A stretch of 64,000 nt of DNA from Pseudohongiella nitratireducens (lineage in GTDB: Bacteria; Pseudomonadota; Gammaproteobacteria; Pseudomonadales; Pseudohongiellaceae), in assembly GCF_001642735.1 (NCBI RefSeq), contig NZ_LWHM01000003.1, forward strand, positions 124,001 through 188,000, read 5' to 3'. The translations under genes and the position numbers were made by a program. Under the pieces are notes generated by a model, which worked only from the letters and a program-made list of their open reading frames with translations, was not told where the DNA came from and did no database searches. The first letter of the stretch is position 1, and the number at the start of each line of letters is the position of its first letter. Below, in pieces: positions 9,264 through 17,356 of this stretch.

Positions 9264-9947
9264 CTATTTTATCCTGTTATCTTCCAGTATTTTTCCAAAC
9301 CGAACAGTGTCTGCTTCATGACCGGACTCTCGCCAGGTTTCGTTTAAAGCAGATTTCTCCCAAGTTTTAACGGCATCCAGGCTCAACAATTCATTGACAT
9401 AAGCCTGAGACTGTTGCGATAACTGCAATTGAAATGTACGTGCCCGGAAAGCCACAGGAACATAGAAAGCATCAACTGCTGTGAACTGCTTACCACCAAG
9501 AAACGGGCCGGAAAACCGAGAAAGGCCTTGCGACCAGAGTTCCTCCAATCGTTCCAGGTTGTTATCCAGGCCAGCAGGACGAGTGGTCATCGCGACCATG
9601 ACACCGCAGTTCATCGGACAAACATCTCTTAACACTGAAAATCCTGAATGCATTTCTGCCGCCGCACACCGAGCCCAGGCACGAGCATCGTCACTCTCAG
9701 GCCATACTCCTGCATGTCGTTCGGCCAGGTATTCCATGATCCCCAGCGAGTCCCAGACACAGCGATCACCATCAACCAGACATGGCACCAGACCTGTTGG
9801 GCTGAATTTGCGAAACTCTCCCCAGTTGGATCCCTCACCGAACGGATGCATTATCTCCTGGAAAGGAATATTCAATGCTTTCATCAACACCCAGGGGCGC
9901 AGTGACCAGGACGAGTAGTTTTTATTCGCTATATGTAAGGTATACAT
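9264..9947 (-). CDS. glutathione S-transferase family protein
   Basis: A 227-residue cytosolic glutathione transferase-like protein. The N-terminal thioredoxin-fold domain contains NKNYSSWSLRPWVLMKAL (substrate/glutathione side, with serines in the catalytic position), the cis-proline region PTGLVPCLVDGD and the glutathione-gamma-glutamyl site DSLGIMEYLAER; an all-helical C-terminal domain follows. The ATG at 9947 (MYTLHIANK) is chosen over one 24 bases upstream because it has GGAG at the right distance. Substrate unknown. It lies 33 bases downstream of the diguanylate cyclase gene on the same strand. Confidence 0.9.
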   Translation of the reverse strand: MYTLHIANKNYSSWSLRPWVLMKALNIPFQEIMHPFGEGSNWGEFRKFSPTGLVPCLVDGDRCVWDSLGIMEYLAERHAGVWPESDDARAWARCAAAEMHSGFSVLRDVCPMNCGVMVAMTTRPAGLDNNLERLEELWSQGLSRFSGPFLGGKQFTAVDAFYVPVAFRARTFQLQLSQQSQAYVNELLSLDAVKTWEKSALNETWRESGHEADTVRFGKILEDNRIK

Positions 9948-9980
9948 GGAGATCTCCACATCGATGGTCAAAAGAAGATA

Positions 9981-11201
9981 TCAGGAACAGATTCGCCCTC
10001 GACAGGAAATGGCATTGCGACCTGACTGCTTCGCTTTATACATGGACTGATCAACGGCAGACATAACCGCTTCACGATTGGCATCTTTACATTGGAACAA
10101 CTCAATACCCATACTTGCAGTCACTTTATATTCAAGATGCAAGGTGGGTTTGCCATCATCCCCGTCCACATCAAGCTGATAGGGCTGACAAAGTATTTCA
10201 AGCATACGCTTGGCAACATTTAGTGCTTTTATTTCAGCGTCATCCATATCATCCCCCAGGTGCTCGAGTAGTATGAGAAATTCATCGCCACCAAGGCGTA
10301 TGACTTCATCTGAGACATCAAGGTTATGCTTGATACGTTGCGCGGCAAGAACCAATAACCTGTCGCCAACCGTATGTCCATACGTGTCATTTAATGATTT
10401 GAAATTATCGAGGTCCAATAAAATAATTGCACAATAGCCCGAACTCCTCTCGTGGCTCAATGACAAACCCTGTAACCGATGTTTAAGGACTCGACGGTTA
10501 CTGACATTGGTTAACGGGTCGAAATGGGCTTCACGCCAGGCATCACTTTCCGCTCGTTCTTTGTAGACAACCAGCAGCCCAAAGGCAAACATGACGACGG
10601 TTGATAGCGACATCGATAAATAAACGGTTTGTTCCGTACTTGGCGAAAGAAATCCGCTCCCGTCTATGACAGCTGATATGATCAGCAGTGCTCTGATCAG
10701 CAAAACGCTCGCATGGAAGACAATGGCAAAAAATATGACCCAGCGCCCGCGCCCTGTTGTTGAAAACAAGCCTTTAAACACCAGGAACAAAACCAGGATG
10801 CTGTGATAGGTGCTGGTGACCACACCGAGTATGACCCGGGAATCAAAATCATCCAATAAAATGACAAAACCAACGACGGAAAGTAGCGGCGGCAACCATA
10901 TAAGCCAACGGGAAATTGGTACCCGGTACAAACGGGCAAGCCCCTCCACAAACATGGCGAACATAAAACCCAGTGCACCGTTTCCTCCTATCACTGAAAC
11001 CATAAGTGGCAGCTCAGAGCGCAAACCAAACAGCACAAAAGCAAGGACATAAAGTGCAAAACCACTGGCCCAAATCATCAGATCACGATGTTTGCCAGCC
11101 GCCACAATCAAGACACAGATTGTGATTGTGAAACCCAGCAAGATGTTAACCAGGTACAAAGGCTGTACTGACTCTATCAAGCGGCCAAGGGAAGCAAACA
11201 T
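9981..11201 (-). CDS. diguanylate cyclase with N-terminal membrane domain
   Basis: Membrane-bound enzyme making c-di-GMP from two GTP. The 406-residue protein has about seven N-terminal transmembrane segments (roughly residues 12-225), which probably form a sensor, and a C-terminal GGDEF domain with an intact RLGGDEF signature. The residues where the inhibitory RxxD site is expected read DVSD, so product inhibition through a classical I-site is unlikely. The ATG at 11201 overlaps the TGA of the upstream acetyltransferase gene by one base and has AGGAGG upstream, which indicates translational coupling. The signal sensed is unknown. Confidence 0.93.
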   Translation of the reverse strand: MFASLGRLIESVQPLYLVNILLGFTITICVLIVAAGKHRDLMIWASGFALYVLAFVLFGLRSELPLMVSVIGGNGALGFMFAMFVEGLARLYRVPISRWLIWLPPLLSVVGFVILLDDFDSRVILGVVTSTYHSILVLFLVFKGLFSTTGRGRWVIFFAIVFHASVLLIRALLIISAVIDGSGFLSPSTEQTVYLSMSLSTVVMFAFGLLVVYKERAESDAWREAHFDPLTNVSNRRVLKHRLQGLSLSHERSSGYCAIILLDLDNFKSLNDTYGHTVGDRLLVLAAQRIKHNLDVSDEVIRLGGDEFLILLEHLGDDMDDAEIKALNVAKRMLEILCQPYQLDVDGDDGKPTLHLEYKVTASMGIELFQCKDANREAVMSAVDQSMYKAKQSGRNAISCRGRICS

Positions 11202-11713
11202 CAATCGTCTGCCTCCTGATTTCTCGATACCAGCGCTTTCTGCCAATAGCCCACGTCCAGCCACTGATCAAATTTCAATCCGACCTCAGTAAAATGAGCC
11301 ACTTTTTTCATACCAAACTTTTCATGCAAGGCGACACTGCTATCATTAGGCAATGTGATACCACCAATGGCGACATGAAGCCCTGCCCCCGCAAGCCTTT
11401 CAAACAGCGTCGCGTACAGAGCCGAACCATAGCCTCTTCGGGTTACATCATGGGCAAGATAGACTGAAACTTCCACTGCGTAACGATAGGCAGAGCGCTC
11501 TTTCCAGCGCGAAGCATAGGCGTAACCAACAAGCATGGCACCCTGTTCGAGTACCAGCCACGGAAGAGACAGATCATGAGCTTGCTGGATGCGAGAGCGC
11601 ATAACAGCAGCTGTCACAGGAAGCTCTTCGAAGGTCACCGTAGTATTGGTGATATAGTGATTATAAATGTCCGCAATGGCTTGCGCATCGCGAAACGTTG
11701 CATCCCTGACCAT
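11201..11713 (-). CDS. GNAT N-acetyltransferase, phosphinothricin-acetyltransferase-like
   Basis: A 170-residue acetyl-CoA-dependent N-acetyltransferase of the Pat/Bar-like group. Family marks are the N-terminal IADIYNHYITNTTVTFEE, the central EVSVYLAHDVTRRGYGSALY (acetyl-CoA binding loop RRGYG), and ITLPNDSSVALHEKFGMKK. Proteins of this group acetylate phosphinothricin, methionine sulfoximine or related amino acids; the natural substrate cannot be read from sequence. It is the first gene of a two-gene unit with the diguanylate cyclase, to which it is joined by a TGATG overlap. A functional tie between them is not evident. Confidence 0.88.
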   Translation of the reverse strand: MVRDATFRDAQAIADIYNHYITNTTVTFEELPVTAAVMRSRIQQAHDLSLPWLVLEQGAMLVGYAYASRWKERSAYRYAVEVSVYLAHDVTRRGYGSALYATLFERLAGAGLHVAIGGITLPNDSSVALHEKFGMKKVAHFTEVGLKFDQWLDVGYWQKALVSRNQEADD

Positions 11714-11818
11714 GCTCTTCAGCCTGTATCATCTCCGCTTTGCTGCGGCAATTTTCAGAGCATGAATAGTAGTCACAGTCCAGGGATACAATCAACCTGT
11801 TTTCTTAAAGGGCCTTTA

Positions 11819-13249
11819 TCAGAACGTCCATTGCGTTCGGACTGATAAGATATCGATATCCTCTGGCTCGCCACCATCCAGCGTCGTCAACGGGCTGTTT
11901 TCGATATCAAAGGCGCGACTGTAGCCAAACAGAACCCGGACGTTATTATTGAGGTAACCGTTCAAATTAAGCGAAGCACGACGCTGCCTTCCGCCCAGTA
12001 CGATACCATCCTCCAGGTCCAGTTGATCCAGTCGCACAGCCAGCTCCCAGGCTCCCCAACTGCCCTGCGCCGGAGCAAACAGGCGATTTTGCCGCAAGCG
12101 TTTAAACTCACCATCTGAGCCGCGATATACCCGGGACTCCCCTGTCAGGCTAAGCCCCATCTGCACATACCAGGCAGCGAACTCAAGGTCGGCGACACGT
12201 ACCTGATCTACTTTCGCCTGACCATACTCACTCTGGATGGATAATGGTCCAAGCTTGGCGGCGGCTTCAACAATACCGAGCGATATAGATTCGAAATTGG
12301 TTAGCGCACCTGTATCTGCAAGGTACAAGTCTGACATGTTCGTGGTTTCATAGCGGAATGCGGTCGAACCGCTGTTGCTAAGAGAGTTGATTTCATTCGC
12401 CTCCCGGTGACCAAAATTAGCCCCCAGGTGCACCAGTCGATCTTCTGTATTAATAGGCGCAATGGTGCCACGAATACCCCAACCATAGCCTTCATCCCGG
12501 CCACCACCACTGGATGACATGCCATCGCCATAAATACCGCTCTGCAATGACCAGTCATTACCACTGGACTTCAGGTTCACCCCGATAGCCCGGTCAAAAT
12601 GCGGCACCGTCAAGGCCGAAAGCAAAGAACGCTCATTGAACATGATGTCGTTGGAGCTTTCCTGAATCTCCATGCTCATCGCATGCTTCTGATTACCTAC
12701 CGTAATTTCCAGGGGATCGAAACCGGTGTAAGTGAGAAAGAGATCCTTTACAGATGTTTTATTGCCACCGAAATCCGCTTCAATAATGTAATCAAAATCA
12801 TGATAAGCAGTGCCCCGCAACGCGAGTCGGCCACGACGAATCTCAGTACCAGAGACCGCCTCATAATCATTAGCAGTGCCACGCTTGAGCAAGTTGTCGT
12901 CACTGCTATAGCTGCCGTCAGCATGCATGCGACCGCCCAGCCGCATACTAAATCCATTATTGCCTTCTACATCCAGACCATTATTGCCTACCGCAACTTC
13001 AGCAGCTGGCTCGGGTTGAGTCAGCCCAGTTGATGGTTCAACCGTTGTCACCGCATCAGCAGGCTCGACCATTTGAAATGTACCTAATTTTACGCGGCCA
13101 GCACCTGGCTCGGCGAAAATCTGCTGAGTTTCCGAGTCGACATATAGCTCCAGCGCTGGGGGAGTCTGGGCAAAGGCCAGCGCAGAAAATACGGACATGG
13201 AAGCAAAAAGCAATGGACTGGAGAATGGCAGTAATGATCTTGCGGCCAT
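11819..13249 (-). CDS. phosphate/polyphosphate-selective porin, OprO/OprP family
   Basis: Outer-membrane beta-barrel porin of the OprO/OprP family, which in Pseudomonas takes up phosphate or polyphosphate. The 476-residue precursor has a signal peptide ending near ALAFAQ (residue 28), a spacer of about 75 residues rich in acidic residues and proline, and a barrel starting near GFSMRLGGRMHADGSY with alternating hydrophobic strands and a C-terminal phenylalanine (RTQWTF), as in outer-membrane proteins. PhoB half-sites at 13331-13420 lie just upstream, which supports induction under phosphate starvation. The exact substrate is inferred. Confidence 0.9.
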   Translation of the reverse strand: MAARSLLPFSSPLLFASMSVFSALAFAQTPPALELYVDSETQQIFAEPGAGRVKLGTFQMVEPADAVTTVEPSTGLTQPEPAAEVAVGNNGLDVEGNNGFSMRLGGRMHADGSYSSDDNLLKRGTANDYEAVSGTEIRRGRLALRGTAYHDFDYIIEADFGGNKTSVKDLFLTYTGFDPLEITVGNQKHAMSMEIQESSNDIMFNERSLLSALTVPHFDRAIGVNLKSSGNDWSLQSGIYGDGMSSSGGGRDEGYGWGIRGTIAPINTEDRLVHLGANFGHREANEINSLSNSGSTAFRYETTNMSDLYLADTGALTNFESISLGIVEAAAKLGPLSIQSEYGQAKVDQVRVADLEFAAWYVQMGLSLTGESRVYRGSDGEFKRLRQNRLFAPAQGSWGAWELAVRLDQLDLEDGIVLGGRQRRASLNLNGYLNNNVRVLFGYSRAFDIENSPLTTLDGGEPEDIDILSVRTQWTF

Positions 13250-13330
13250 GGTTTGAATATTCCTCTTTTATAACGTTTCGATAACAGTTGCAGCCGATAA
13301 TGATGGCAATGCCGACAGCAGGCCACATTT

Positions 13331-13420
13331 ATGACAGCACGGCGACGGCAGCGTGACAATTATGTGAAATTAATGTGACAGTATGATGACAGGCGAGAGA
13401 ATTGTGACATTTTTGTGAAG
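13331..13420 (-). promoter_or_regulatory. PhoB box array upstream of the OprO/P-type porin
   Basis: On the minus strand CTGTCATCATACTGTCAC (13375-13392) matches the Pho box CTGTCATNWWWCTGTMAC at nearly every position. On the plus strand half-sites GTGACA/ATGACA/GTGAAA start at 13331, 13353, 13364, 13375 and 13386, all in 11-bp register, and a further pair starts at 13404 and 13415, also 11 bp apart. The array ends 82 bp before the porin start codon. Multiple phased half-sites are the known layout for PhoB. Confidence 0.8.
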
Positions 13421-13421
13421 C

Positions 13422-13451
13422 GCCCTGGCCTGAAAGGCGTCAGGCCAGGGC
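13422..13451 (-). terminator. hairpin between the PPFKR-repeat gene and the porin
   Basis: Perfect 12-bp stem (13422-13433 with 13440-13451) and six-base loop, about 40 bases after the stop of the PPFKR-repeat gene. No U-tract follows on the minus strand, so termination efficiency is uncertain. It separates that gene from the PhoB boxes of the porin. Confidence 0.55.
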
Positions 13452-13491
13452 TGTGCGAACTTTGCAACCTTAATCTGGAACGTCAGACAGG

Positions 13492-13851
13492 TTAACGATG
13501 GCGCTTGAAAGGGGTGCGAGAGCCTGAAGTCGATTCTATTTCATCGCTAACAGCTTCCATGCTGGCAACATCAATAACCGGCACATCTTCAAACTGGCGT
13601 TTGAATGGCGGCTTGCCGCTATAATCTACAGTCCAGACCCGCTCAACTTCCAATATTTCTTCTGTTGCCTCCATCGCGGCTACGTCCGCAGCAGGAAGCT
13701 CTACCACCTCTCGTTTGAACGGCGGGCGACCGGAAAAATCGACCAGTCTGACTTTGACCATTTCTTCTGAATTTGCATCGGCCAGAACGGATGTGTGCGG
13801 CATTACCGCCACAAAACCCAGTAAACATGCACTCAGGGTTAACTTCCGCAT
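13492..13851 (-). CDS. small secreted protein with PPFKR repeats, unrecognised
   Basis: A 119-residue exported protein that I do not recognise. It has a signal peptide (cleavage probably after SVLA, residue 24). The mature part is two imperfect 26-residue repeats, starting VDFSGRPPFKR (37-62) and VDYSGKPPFKR (75-100), offset by 38 residues and each closing DVAAMEA or DVASMEA. A third partial copy, SRTPFKRHR, forms the C-terminus. Each unit has an acidic end and a basic PFKR core. The ATG at 13851 has GGAGGA eight bases upstream; a start 18 bases further up lacks one. It sits between the porin and a divergent aspartic protease gene. Confidence 0.75.
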   Translation of the reverse strand: MRKLTLSACLLGFVAVMPHTSVLADANSEEMVKVRLVDFSGRPPFKREVVELPAADVAAMEATEEILEVERVWTVDYSGKPPFKRQFEDVPVIDVASMEAVSDEIESTSGSRTPFKRHR

Positions 13852-14120
13852 AATCTTCCTCCAACTCAACCAATACGTTTATTAATTTGCCATTCAATTT
13901 TACGCAAAACTGAATTAAGAGAACAGGAAAATCGAAAGGTTTCGCACCGAAGCAGTGCAAAAACGGCGAAAAAATCAATTACCAAACATTCCAATAACTT
14001 AAATTATTCATACATATCATCAAGTTATGGTGATGGCCTGATTATTGCTCAGTATTGATAGTAACTAGCCAAAAGCTTGGTAAATACCGATCACAAATCA
14101 GCCCTATACAGGTAACCACC

Positions 14121-14660
14121 ATGACTTTCTTGACTTACAGACCGTTTAGCTCACTTATCAGGCACTTCAGTTATTCACTCCTGATATCGCTGCTGATGCT
14201 CAGTAAAAGCCAGGCAGAAACTCCTGCGCAAGCGTCTCTGGATATTATTCATTCTGGCGATATTCCTCTGACACAGACAGGCGCTGGAAGCTATACCGTT
14301 AATGCCGTCATTGGGGGCATTGATGCAGAGTTCCTGCTGGACACAGGAGCCAGTATGGTCACAGTAAACACGCAGTTTTTTGAGCAGTTACGTGACAGTA
14401 CCGATGTGACCCGGGTCAAACGCGTCGGAGCCAGGCTGGCTAGTGGCAAAGTTGAAATACTGGATGTCTACAGGGTCTCCTCCTTTCTTTTAAACGGTGC
14501 CTGCGAACTCGGACCACTAGAAATCGCGGTACTCCCCAGGGGGGGCAGAAACCTGCTTGGCATGAATGCATTACAGCAGGCTGCGCCACTGAACATGTCA
14601 TTTACTCCCCCAAAGATGAATCTGGCAGGGTGCATGCACCGTTTAGAGGCCAGTTTGTAA
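14121..14660 (+). CDS. retropepsin-like aspartic protease, exported
   Basis: A 179-residue member of the clan AA single-domain aspartic proteases (TIGR02281-like). A hydrophobic N-terminal segment (about residues 13-28) acts as signal peptide or anchor. The catalytic motif is FLLDTGAS with Asp74, followed by the second strand motif and the C-terminal NLLGMNAL that replaces the hydrophobic-hydrophobic-Gly element; such enzymes work as dimers. The ATG at 14121 is preceded by AGGTAA; a TTG at 14055 is rejected. Target unknown; envelope processing is likely. The 269-bp divergent region upstream is AT-rich and carries no motif I could identify. Confidence 0.87.
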   Translation: MTFLTYRPFSSLIRHFSYSLLISLLMLSKSQAETPAQASLDIIHSGDIPLTQTGAGSYTVNAVIGGIDAEFLLDTGASMVTVNTQFFEQLRDSTDVTRVKRVGARLASGKVEILDVYRVSSFLLNGACELGPLEIAVLPRGGRNLLGMNALQQAAPLNMSFTPPKMNLAGCMHRLEASL

Positions 14661-14682
14661 CTCATATTTCACCACAAGTCTC

Positions 14683-14717
14683 ATTTTGGTGCGTTTGATT
14701 TTATCGCGCATCAAAAT
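14683..14717. repeat. inverted repeat between protease and TorF porin
   Basis: Arms ATTTTGGTGCG (14683-14693) and CGCATCAAAAT (14707-14717), 10 of 11 bases paired, spacer 13. It starts 23 bases after the protease stop and lies 92 bases upstream of the candidate sigma-54 promoter. It could be a terminator without a U-tract or an activator site. Confidence 0.4.
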
Positions 14718-14808
14718 GGGGCGGCTCAAGTTGTTGAACGAGACTATTTTCTCCCACCATTCCGGCAAAAAGCTCATAACCAATTGTTTTAATTGCAGAT
14801 TAAATACC

Positions 14809-14824
14809 TGGCCTGATCTTTGCA
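14809..14824 (+). promoter_or_regulatory. candidate sigma-54 (-24/-12) promoter of the TorF porin
   Basis: TGGCCTGATCTTTGCA fits the consensus TGGCACGRNNNTTGCW, with GG and GC at the required spacing; only the AC after TGGC differs. It predicts transcription from near 14834, giving a leader of about 69 bases. An 8-bp dyad (14812-14819 with 14831-14838) overlaps it. Confidence 0.5.
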
Positions 14825-14902
14825 TTTCCTAGATCAGGAAACAAGGACTTCCTACTACTACTAACAATTAAGACTACCTTCAAAACATCAGGAGAAGAAA
14901 AC

Positions 14903-15625
14903 ATGAGCAAACTCACTAAAATTGCTGCAGCTATCGCACTCGTATCAGGCAGCGTTGCTGTTCCTTCAATCGCTATGGCCGACGTTACTGCTAACGCGGC
15001 AATGGGCAGCAACTACGTATGGCGTGGTCTGACCCAAACTGAAAACGAAGCAGCAATTTCAGGCGGAATTGACTACGCAAGTGAAGGCGGATTCTACGCA
15101 GGTACCTGGGCATCTAACGTAAACTATGGGGCTGGCGACGAGTTCTCTTATGAGCACGACCTGTATGCAGGTTATGCCTGGGAATCAGGCGACATGAGCT
15201 TTGATGTCGGTTACCTGTACTACAACTACGACAAAGACGGTAAATTCGACTTCGGTGAAGTTTACGGGACTGTTGGCCTTGGCGCATTCAGCGTGAGCCT
15301 GTATGTTCTGGCAAACACTGAAGCTGACGAAGCACCTGGCCAGGACTTTGGTTTCGGTGAAGCCACTTACCTGTCACTGGACTACGCAATTCCTGTCGGC
15401 AGCAACGGCACAGAAATGGCTTTCCATGTTGGCCGTCACGCCGGTGATTTCGTAGAAGCATTTAACGGTGTACCTGATACGTACATCGATTATGGTGTCA
15501 CTTTCTCGAACGGCGGTTTTGCTTTCATGATTTCTGGCACAGATACTGATGAGCCAGAGGCCAGTGCATATAACAACGATGATCTGCGCTTCACAGTTTC
15601 TTACGGTCTGGACTTCGATCTGTAA
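14903..15625 (+). CDS. TorF family putative porin
   Basis: Outer-membrane protein of the TorF/TIGR02001 family. The 240-residue precursor has a clear signal peptide ending SIAMA (residue 26), the family opening GSNYVWRGLTQTENEAAISGG, then amphipathic strands and a C-terminal SYGLDFDL. Family members are often linked to nitrogen or ammonium genes in other bacteria; no such gene is adjacent here, but a sigma-54-like promoter upstream would fit. AGGAG lies eight bases before the ATG. Codon choice is strongly biased, which suggests high expression. Substrate is unknown. Confidence 0.9.
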   Translation: MSKLTKIAAAIALVSGSVAVPSIAMADVTANAAMGSNYVWRGLTQTENEAAISGGIDYASEGGFYAGTWASNVNYGAGDEFSYEHDLYAGYAWESGDMSFDVGYLYYNYDKDGKFDFGEVYGTVGLGAFSVSLYVLANTEADEAPGQDFGFGEATYLSLDYAIPVGSNGTEMAFHVGRHAGDFVEAFNGVPDTYIDYGVTFSNGGFAFMISGTDTDEPEASAYNNDDLRFTVSYGLDFDL

Positions 15626-15649
15626 GACTGTTGCTCACAAGCAGCTAGC

Positions 15650-15687
15650 AAAAGCCCGGCTTCCCTGAATCAGGGGCCGGGCTTTTT
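15650..15687 (+). terminator. bidirectional intrinsic terminator, TorF porin / DinB
   Basis: A 10-bp outer stem AAAGCCCGGC with GCCGGGCTTT, an inner CCCTGA/TCAGGG stem and a T-run on the plus strand; the A-run on the other side serves the minus strand. The DinB stop codon (15670-15672) lies inside the hairpin. Confidence 0.85.
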
Positions 15688-16182
15688 AATGTTCTCCGGC
15701 ATCCAGATCAGGTCTGTGACACCAACATCCTGCCCGCTCTGTGTGAGCAGCGTTGTAATCTGCCCCCGGTGATGCGTCTGATGATTAAAGAAATGGGTCA
15801 GGGCTAACCATAATTCGTATTGCCGTGGCGCCGGATCCACCATACTGGTGTACCGCAACACCCCTGCCAGGGCGTCATCCGTCAGGGTAGCGACCCAATT
15901 ATGGATAGCTATATCGGTTTCTTCGCGATCTTTTCGTAGTTCCTCAAAGTCGGTATGTAGCTCCTGGTCCAGCCCTGAGACTCGAAAGGGCTGGTTGACA
16001 AAGCGGCCCATCCAAACCTTGTCGGCGAGCAATATGTGATTCAGCGTGCCATGAATTGATTTGAAGAAAGCACCTCGATCTTCTTTTCGTGCAGTATCAG
16101 TCATTGCTGAACACTGATCATAGACTTTTGCATTCATCCACTGGTTATAGGCGGCAAGGGTCCGTGCCTGTTTGGGTGTCAT
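15670..16182 (-). CDS. DinB family protein
   Basis: A 170-residue four-helix-bundle protein of the DinB/YfiT superfamily, which binds a divalent metal through three histidines. The metal residues appear in LNHILLADKVW (His48) and HFFNHQTHHRGQ (about 134-145). Members are often thiol-dependent transferases or of unknown function; despite the name there is no evidence of DNA-damage control here. The ATG follows AGGAGAGG. It ends inside the terminator hairpin shared with the TorF porin. Substrate not assignable. Confidence 0.9.
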   Translation of the reverse strand: MTPKQARTLAAYNQWMNAKVYDQCSAMTDTARKEDRGAFFKSIHGTLNHILLADKVWMGRFVNQPFRVSGLDQELHTDFEELRKDREETDIAIHNWVATLTDDALAGVLRYTSMVDPAPRQYELWLALTHFFNHQTHHRGQITTLLTQSGQDVGVTDLIWMPENIKKPGP

Positions 16183-16218
16183 TTCCTCTCCTGGTCCTGT
16201 TAGTAATTTTTGACAAGG

Positions 16219-17172
16219 TCAGGCGGTCTGCCTGAATGAACACCTGTACCCCACTGCAGACATTCTCGTGATGCGCCGAAATTGTTTTCGAAAAACTGAT
16301 GTAGAACCAAACCCGACTTTAAAGGCTATCTGCTCTACGCCCAGCTGGCTCTCTTCTAGTAATTGCTGAGCGACACTCACACGATATTGCAACAACCATT
16401 GTATGGGTGTGACACCTAGCTCTTCAGTGAAACGACGATTCAGTGTCCGCACACTCATCGCAGCTTCTTGAGCAATATCGCTCAAGCGAAGCGGTTGCTG
16501 ATGGTTCTTTTCAATCCATCTCAACACAGGTGACAAAGATCGCTGTTTATCCTTCGCAATTAAATTTCGGTCTATAAACTGCGCCTGGCCACCCTCTCGA
16601 AATACTGGCATGACAGCCACACGCGCTGTTGCAGCTGCCACTGCCGCCCCATAATCACAACGAATCATATGCAGGCACAAATCATGCGCTGCCGCCGCAC
16701 CAGCAGAGGTCAGCACCTGACCATTATCAATATACAACTGATTAGCATCGACATGAATATCAGGATAGGCCGCCGCCAGCTGATCAGTCACCAGCCAATG
16801 AGATGTTGCCCTGAGTCCATTCAATAGCCCAGCCTGGGCAAGCACAACAGATCCCGTACAGATTGACGCGATCCTGGTTCCCCGAGTACTGGACAGTTTC
16901 AGGGCATTCAAGAGTTTTGGCGATGATGCTGCCATCGCATCATTTCTGCCAGGTACTACCACCGTATCCGCGTTTTTAAGATGATCAAGGCCAGCATCAG
17001 GTCTAAGCACCATGCCGTGATTGCGCAGTGTTTTATTCACCCCACACAATGTGACCTTGTACGCAGGTTCGCCTGTCGCTGTCCGGACGTGCCTAAAGAG
17101 ATCCAGTGGAATGGCAATGTCTGACATAACAGCATCATCGCAAAGCAAGATACACACGGAAAGAGGTTGCAT
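16219..17172 (-). CDS. GlxA-type AraC-family transcriptional regulator
   Basis: A 317-residue regulator with an N-terminal DJ-1/PfpI (class I amidotransferase-like) domain and a C-terminal AraC helix-turn-helix domain. The first contains the nucleophile-elbow-like SICTGSVVLAQAGLL; the second has the two HTH units, MSVRTLNRRFTEELG and VGFGSTSVFRKQFRR. Such proteins sense small molecules and activate nearby genes. The ATG at 17172 has GGTGA upstream; a TTG 15 bases earlier is rejected. It is divergent from an HD-domain gene, its most likely target, across 184 bp that hold an inverted repeat (17263-17282). Confidence 0.93.
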   Translation of the reverse strand: MQPLSVCILLCDDAVMSDIAIPLDLFRHVRTATGEPAYKVTLCGVNKTLRNHGMVLRPDAGLDHLKNADTVVVPGRNDAMAASSPKLLNALKLSSTRGTRIASICTGSVVLAQAGLLNGLRATSHWLVTDQLAAAYPDIHVDANQLYIDNGQVLTSAGAAAAHDLCLHMIRCDYGAAVAAATARVAVMPVFREGGQAQFIDRNLIAKDKQRSLSPVLRWIEKNHQQPLRLSDIAQEAAMSVRTLNRRFTEELGVTPIQWLLQYRVSVAQQLLEESQLGVEQIAFKVGFGSTSVFRKQFRRITRMSAVGYRCSFRQTA

Positions 17173-17262
17173 TAATTCACCTACCAAAAGACAGTGCTAA
17201 AAAAACAGTGTCAAAAGCATTTAACCAAAACCTTGTAATCAGCACTATAGCCACAACAATGG

Positions 17263-17282
17263 CAATATATGATCGAATATTG
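17263..17282. promoter_or_regulatory. candidate operator in the GlxA/HD divergent region
   Basis: CAATAT (17263-17268) and ATATTG (17277-17282) form a perfect 6-bp inverted repeat with eight-base spacer, about 90 bp from each start codon. Assignment to the GlxA regulator rests only on position. Confidence 0.3.
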
Positions 17283-17356
17283 TCTATTTTGCCACTGCTA
17301 ACTTAACATGAAATATTGAATACTGTGCAGAGTAAATTGACAGGGTAAGCATTATC

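Noticed and set aside
14683-14717. NtrC site for the TorF porin
   Set aside because: The half-sites are in the opposite order (GGTGC then GCATC) and too far apart for an NtrC dyad; kept only as an inverted repeat.
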